Source: Acanthacorydalis orientalis
Lineage: Eukaryota > Arthropoda > Insecta > Megaloptera > Corydalidae
Reading direction: 5' to 3'
DNA: 64,000 nucleotides
Assembly (NCBI GenBank): GCA_034766995.1
Contig: CM068325.1
Span: 3,910,946-3,974,945, forward strand
The position numbers were made by a program, and so were the translations under genes. Under the pieces are notes generated by a model. The model was not told the origin of the DNA. It ran no database searches and saw nothing but the letters and a program-made list of their open reading frames with translations. Position 1 is the stretch's first letter. Each line of letters starts with the position of its first letter. This document shows positions 58,801 through 64,000 of this stretch, one piece after another.

Positions 58801-60110
58801 TTTTTTGTAAAGTTTGTTTTAGGAAAAAAAAATTTAAATTATTAAAAAGTAGAGATTTTATAAAACGGTTGAATATTAGAATCGGTTCCTGTTAATGTTT
58901 TCAACGGTGCAAGCGTGATTGTCGTTTAAATCAGTTCAAAATCTTCCAGTTCACAGAAAATACACCCCTTATTGATGTCATGTCCTAATTTTTGTCTCAG
59001 AATTATTTAATCATCAGTAATAAATTACAATCTGGACTTACATCGAGTTGTAAAATTTTCTAAATTTCATTATCCAGGATTTTTACTAGTACAGGCCTGT
59101 TTAGAATCAAAATGATTCTAAAATCTTACAATACACAGTAAATAATTTTTTTGTTGACGATCTGCTCTTATTTTCATCCTGGAGCTGTTTAATCCTCAGC
59201 AATGAATTAAAATCCAGCATAACAACTAATCAGGAAATTTTCTAAAATCGATTCTACAGACTTTTCACTACTACAGCCCTGTTTATCGTTAAAACAGTTT
59301 CAAAAGTTTATAATACGCTGGTAATACATCCCTTATTAACGCTCTTATCTAATTTTTGTCTTAGAATTATTCGATCTTGAACAATAAATTAAAATCTCAC
59401 ATAACATCTAATCATGAAATTTTATAATTTTCATTCTAGAGACTTTTTACTAGTACAGGCCTGTTTATGGTTGAAATTGTTTTAAAATCTAGCAGCATAC
59501 TGATAAAGTATTCTGAATTGACGATCTGCTCTAATTCTTATCCGGGAATCATTTTCTCTCCAGCAATAAATTAAAATCCGGCATAACAACTAATCAGGAA
59601 ATTTTCTAAAATCGATTCTACAGACTTCTCACTAGTACAGTCCTGTTTATCGTTAAAACAGTTTCAAAAGTTTAAAATACACTGATAATACATCCCTTAT
59701 TAACGGTCTTACCTAATTTTTGTCTTAGAATTATTCGATCTTCGATAATAAATTAAAATCTCACATAGCACGTAATCAGGAAATTTTATAATTTTTATTC
59801 TAGAGACTTTTTACTAGTACAGGCCTGTTTATGGTTGAAATTGTTTGAAAATCTAACAGCACACTGAGAAAGTTTTCTGAATTACCGATTTGCTCTAATT
59901 CTTATCCTGGAATCATTTCCTCTCTAGCAATAAATTAAAATCCGCCATAACAACTAATCAGGAAATTTTCTAAAATCCATTCTTCAGACTAGTACATGCC
60001 TGTACATCGTTTAAAACTCTTCAAAATTTCACATCACCCGAAAAAATACATCCCCTATCGACTTCAATTGTTATCCCTGAATTATTTCATATTCATATCC
60101 GACCGACGTT
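58800..60110. repeat. Tandem array, 182-bp unit, 7 units, alternating as 364-bp dimers
   Basis: ACAG(G/C/T)CCTGTTTAT lies at about 59091, 59273, 59455, 59637, 59819 and 59994, spaced 182 four times and then 175. A diverged copy lies near 58908. Odd and even units form two types. Type A (59273 and 59637) has ATCGTTAAAACAGTTTCAAA and TTCGATCTT. Type B (59455 and 59819) has TGGTTGAAATTGTTT and GATCTGCTCTAATTCTTATC or a close variant. Same-type units 364 bp apart are much more alike than neighbours. Confidence 0.95.
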
Positions 60111-61297
60111 CCTGAAAAAGCTTTGATTCGTGAAAAACAAGTGTTCCCGTACCGGAAACAGTGTTCGTCGTGCCTTAACAGCATCGAATACTAATCGTTT
60201 CGACCCGGAAACGGGATTTCTTACCGGAACACATACATATCAACCCGGAAACGGTTCGAAATCGGACTCGGACAAGTCAGAAGAATCGCCCGAACGACAC
60301 AATCGTCCATTCCTGTTCCTGTCTCCTGCGTTTGTACATTTTCCAGAGTGTCGTCCGTAGTGAGACGCCCGACCGATAGTCAGATTCGAACACGGAGCGA
60401 GCGCACGCAGCCTTCTTAATTTCCATCCGTCCGCCCGTAAATAACAATCGATATAAAAACGCCAATCTAAATTCATGTCGTCCCGTGAAGAAAGCTCGCC
60501 GATCGCCGCAATCAACCCCCACGTCTTACAACCACACACACACACATCCGTGCATGTATATATATATATATATATACATACATATATGTGTGGATATATA
60601 GTCCAGATGATCCTGGCACGGGATTTACGACGTCCCGCGTCGCCGTCTCGCAAATCCTGTACGCGAGCAGTTTCGGAAACGAATATTCCCCCGTTTTACA
60701 GGCGTTACGTGTTCGCGCACGTCCTCGACAAGATCATACACACCGCGACGACATGTCGAACATGAAGAACAGGCCGGTGGACGGGAAGGTCTTTCGCCGA
60801 TACACACACACACACAATGTCCGACGGTGACCCATCCGTTAAGCCGGTCGTCGTGTGAAAGACGTCGGTTATCGCACGACGGTAGTTCCTGTTAGTGGAT
60901 CGGCGGGAGTGTGGGGTGCGATGGGGTGGAGAGTGTATATATACATGTATATATATATGTATGTACGTATACACACACACACACACGGACTGTGTACGGT
61001 GAACATGTTATCTAACCGGAGCAGATATTGAAAAATATCTATACGTGCCATAACCTATAGACGGGGCTCGGGCCGGGACGTGCCGGGAGGGGATGCGGAT
61101 TTGTTTTATTATGAAATATGACTGCAATAGCTTGTCTATGCTCTCCCGGTGTATTATATACAACGGGAACGGGTGCTGTACACAGGGAACGGTCGTGTGT
61201 CTTTGCACTTGCGGTCAGGACCGGAATCTGCGAACGCGTCTCCGGCGAAGCCTCGATACACAAGCCCTTATATACATATATATATATATATACATAC

Positions 61298-61337
<40 letters not shown>

Positions 61338-61380
61338 TACTGTATTACAAGATTTACTAAGTTCAAGACTTGGGTCTTCT
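60111..61380. other. Single-copy island with TA/CA microsatellites
   Basis: Tracts at 60535-60602, 60937-60986 and 61268-61333. CpG-rich stretches lie at 60610-60730. Open frames overlap on both strands and carry translated microsatellites. No gene supported. Confidence 0.4.
61268..61334. repeat. Interrupted (TA)n microsatellite
   Basis: TA alternation with CATACATA and AAATA interruptions, directly before the 61.4-62.1 kb array. Confidence 0.93.
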
Positions 61381-61384
61381 TATA

Positions 61385-62110
61385 AAATATCAATTCCGAT
61401 TCTGACATATTTCTCCGGATATTTATAAGAGGGAAGGTTGGGAGCTTTTTAACTGGTTTTCGGTCAGATTTGTGTTTATATTTGATCGTTATTAGATGTT
61501 TGGATAGAAACCGTGTAGACCGGATGATATTTAACCAATTTTTGAAACGATAATTCCTGTTTTTAGCACATTTATTCATTCTTTTGTAAAAGAGGAGATT
61601 GAAATCAAATCTGGGAAGTTTTAGTGACTTTTTGGTCCGAGTTGTGTTTATGTTTTTATTGTAATTTAATTTCTGGATCGAATACACGTAGATCGGATGG
61701 TATTTAACAATTTTCCAATATGAAAATTCCGGGTTTTCGCCGAATTATACAGTTTGTTATAAAGTATATGATTAAAATCGAATCTGATGCTTTCTGGGTC
61801 GAATTCGTGTCTATGTTCTGCTTTGAATTTTATATTCGGATCGAAAATGAGTAGACTGGATAATACTCAATCATTTTTTTTAAATAAAAATTCCGGGTTT
61901 CCAGATTTTTCAGTTTTTCATGAAAGATAAGATCAGGACCGATTCTGAGAACTGCTTAATTTCCATTTCGTCCGATTCGTGTTCATGTTTTGACTGTAAT
62001 TTAATTTCTGGGTCAAATGCATATAGACTGGATGATATTTAACAATTTTTTAGAACGAAAAACTCCGGGTCTAACAAATACATACAGTTTCTTTATAAGA
62101 GAGCCGACTG
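61385..62110. repeat. Tandem array, 163-172-bp unit, 4 units
   Basis: GGTC(A/C)GA(T/G)TTGTGTTTAT-type landmarks lie at about 61464, 61636, 61799 and 61971, spaced 172, 163 and 172. Units share GTAGACCGGATGATATTTAA, AACAATTTT(T/C), AATTCCGGGTTT and AAGAGGAGATTGAAATC. Confidence 0.9.
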
Positions 62111-62760
62111 AGTTTTAATCCCAGTGCTGTTCGATCGCTTCTTATCAACATTTAGTTGTTTTTTCGACACCGCGTCTCAAATATGAGAATGTTTTCGCAT
62201 CTACGACGAGCAGACGGTTATAGAATGTGTCTGAGGGCGGACGTATATACAAACGTCGTCACTTATTTCCAGCCGGGTGGAGAGACTCGTAATTCGTTGT
62301 ACCTCGACGGGAACTGTTCCGAAAATATCATCAACTGTCCTGTCTCGTAATTTCAGAAATATACCCTGCGTGCTCGTACGCACACACACACACACACACA
62401 CATTCCGTCGTTACGCATATTTATTTCCTTCCGGTGTGTTTGTTTCAATATATATTTCGTCATGTGCGACTGTGCACTGAAATATTAACAGTACTTACAT
62501 GTTTATCTTACAACTGGATGAATTATATACACCCACACGTACTCACACACACAAATACCTGCTTGGTATAAGACTTTAAATTTTTGAAGAGAGAAACAGC
62601 AAATTGCTTTTCTCTGAGACGGGATTTCGATGATCTCTTTCCATTTTACTACAAACCGAAAATATAAATACAATTATTAGACATACCGATCTATTCCTGT
62701 TCAAAATGAAACCGGAAAACAGGAATGATTATAGATACTGAACAGGGAACATATGCGACA
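62111..62760. other. Single-copy DNA with CA tract
   Basis: (CA)n at 62380-62402. Rest unique. No gene supported. Confidence 0.35.
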
Positions 62761-62779
62761 GCGATTTCTTGCGATTCGG

Positions 62780-63720
62780 CTGATATTTCCTATCGATTAC
62801 CGAAAATCCGATTGAGTAAATCGATAAATGAATGCTAAAAGATCTTAGTTGTTTATCGAAAAGGATTCATAGATCATTACCGGACTGGAAATCGAGAAAC
62901 CGTTCTCAGAAACGAAACCTGACACGAATAAACTGAACTGTCTTCCTGAAAATCGCTTAGATCTTTCCTCTCTCACTCCTTTATCCCTTCATACTAGTCT
63001 TCAGTGATCTTGCTGTATACAAATCGCTCTAATATCGATTTACTACCCTTATAATTCACTCTCAAGAATTTAAAATGAACAATTCATTAAGCATATAGAG
63101 ATTTAAAACGTTATTCCGATTTTTCTGGACTGAAATATCTTTAAAAAACCTATGTATTTCTTTGAAGAATCCCAAAACAACTGATTTTATACATTGGGAC
63201 AACAATCCATAATCGTTTAACTAAATTTTTGGATTAAACCGAACTATTCCTTCCACTTTACGGAAAGTGTTCAACACTTGAACAAGATGTAAGAAGAGAG
63301 AACTTGAAAATAGACAACTGTCTTCCTGAAAATCACCTAGATCTTTCCTATCTCACTCTTTTATCATTTCGTTTGAGTTTTAAGTGATCCTGCAGCACTC
63401 AAGTCGTCTACATAGAGATTTATTACACTTAAGATTTACTCTCAAGAATTGAAAATCGATAATTCGCTGAATATGCAGAGATTTAAGAAGTTGTTTCGAT
63501 TGTTCTCGACTAGAATGTCTCTAAAAAACTATATTTTTTCCAGAATCCTAAAAAAACTGATATTAAAATATTATCAGAATCATTTCTAATCGATAAACTG
63601 GATTTTTAGATTGAATCAAACAGTTTCTTTGACTTGACGGGATTTATTCAACACTTTAACAATGTGTACAAGGAGAAAACTTGAAAGTTATCTGAAAAGT
63701 CTGTCCTGGATCCTGTCAAT
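62780..63720. repeat. Tandem repeat, about 380-bp unit, 2.5 units
   Basis: CTGTCTTCCTGAAAATC(G/A)C(T/C)TAGATC occurs with TCTTCCTGAA at 62941 and 63321 (380 bp). A diverged third start lies near 63698. Shared words follow in order: CTCTCAAGAATT(T/G)AAAAT, ATAGAGATTTA, GAATCC(C/T)AAAA and TTCAACACTT(G/T)AACAA. The length, about twice 190, fits a dimeric unit, but an internal half-repeat is not obvious. Confidence 0.88.
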
Positions 63721-64000
63721 TTTCCTTACAAGTATCCGATGATCTACAAAGATAGGAAAACGTGCAAAAATAAGACAGAGAATCGGTTAGATCGGTACCA
63801 GGATTTCACTTCCTTTACAATCGGTATAAAAATTGTGATTTCGATAACCGTGTGTCTATTATCGTTGTCGATCCACCGTCCTGCACGGACGATCGTCCAG
63901 AACGATCCGGACCGTTCGAATGGATCGCGCGCTCGACGCCGACCGATCAGAATCTCGAGAGATCCGATCGGATCGCCGAGACGGACGTCGGCGTCGCGAC
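63721..64000. other. Edge sequence, TCGA- and GATC-rich at the end
   Basis: Unique sequence becoming CpG- and GATCG-rich from 63860 to the window end, like the other islands. No gene seen. Confidence 0.3.

Noticed and set aside
4690..63720. Centromeric satellite
   Set aside because: Period and dimers recall alpha satellite, but arrays are short, of many families and interspersed with CpG islands and an exon, unlike a centromere core.
1..64000. Transposon or viral coding sequence
   Set aside because: No transposase, reverse transcriptase, integrase or capsid-like reading frame could be recognised in any frame.

Overview
This window looks like a gene-poor stretch of a large animal nuclear genome, most likely an arthropod and perhaps an insect. 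The reasons are spliceosomal intron signals, no operon-like packing of open frames, many (TA)n and (CA/GT)n microsatellites, unusually abundant CpG (TTCGAA, TCGA and CGCG everywhere, so little sign of methylation-driven CpG loss), and no rRNA, bacterial gene or recognisable transposon protein. No species can be named from sequence alone. All repeat periods and motif positions below were counted by eye.

Only one stretch passes as a real protein-coding exon: 40043-40207 on the minus strand. It has a textbook acceptor and donor, a good initiation context and a predicted signal peptide or signal anchor. It appears to be the first coding exon of a secreted or membrane protein whose later exons lie outside the window or are too short to see. 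The other long open frames sit in CpG-rich DNA (few stop codons) or in microsatellites and are not convincing.

The layout is a strict alternation. AT-rich tandem arrays with units of about 140-230 bp, most often 181-186 bp, are separated by more GC- and CpG-rich, non-repetitive islands of about 0.5-2 kb. The islands carry the exon, the CpG islands, most microsatellites and dense transcription-factor-like motifs (POU octamers, TAATTA homeodomain sites, a PBX/MEIS site, Runx-like and TCF-like sites). The main arrays are at 4.7-6.0, 6.8-7.3, 9.0-9.8, 11.1-12.2, 13.7-14.2, 15.4-17.0, 18.4-21.3, 24.4-25.0, 26.5-26.8, 27.7-28.3, 29.75-31.25, 33.8-34.4, 38.6-39.9, 41.9-42.9, 44.9-46.0, 48.85-49.6, 52.0-53.1, 53.9-54.7, 55.7-56.1, 58.8-60.1, 61.4-62.1 and 62.8-63.7 kb.

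The most unusual signal is how these arrays relate to one another. Many unrelated-looking arrays share nearly the same nucleosome-like period (182-184 bp). Several have dimeric higher-order structure (183 = 2 x 91.5; 364 = 2 x 182; 389 = 190 + 199; about 380). The same family reappears on both sides of single-copy islands in direct or inverted orientation; the coding exon and its CpG island are bracketed by two arrays of one family. A short palindromic core (TTTCAACCCT ... AGGGTTGAAA) is shared by otherwise different arrays. GC-rich tRNA-T-arm-like motifs (GGTTCGAAYCC) sit at the edges of many arrays.
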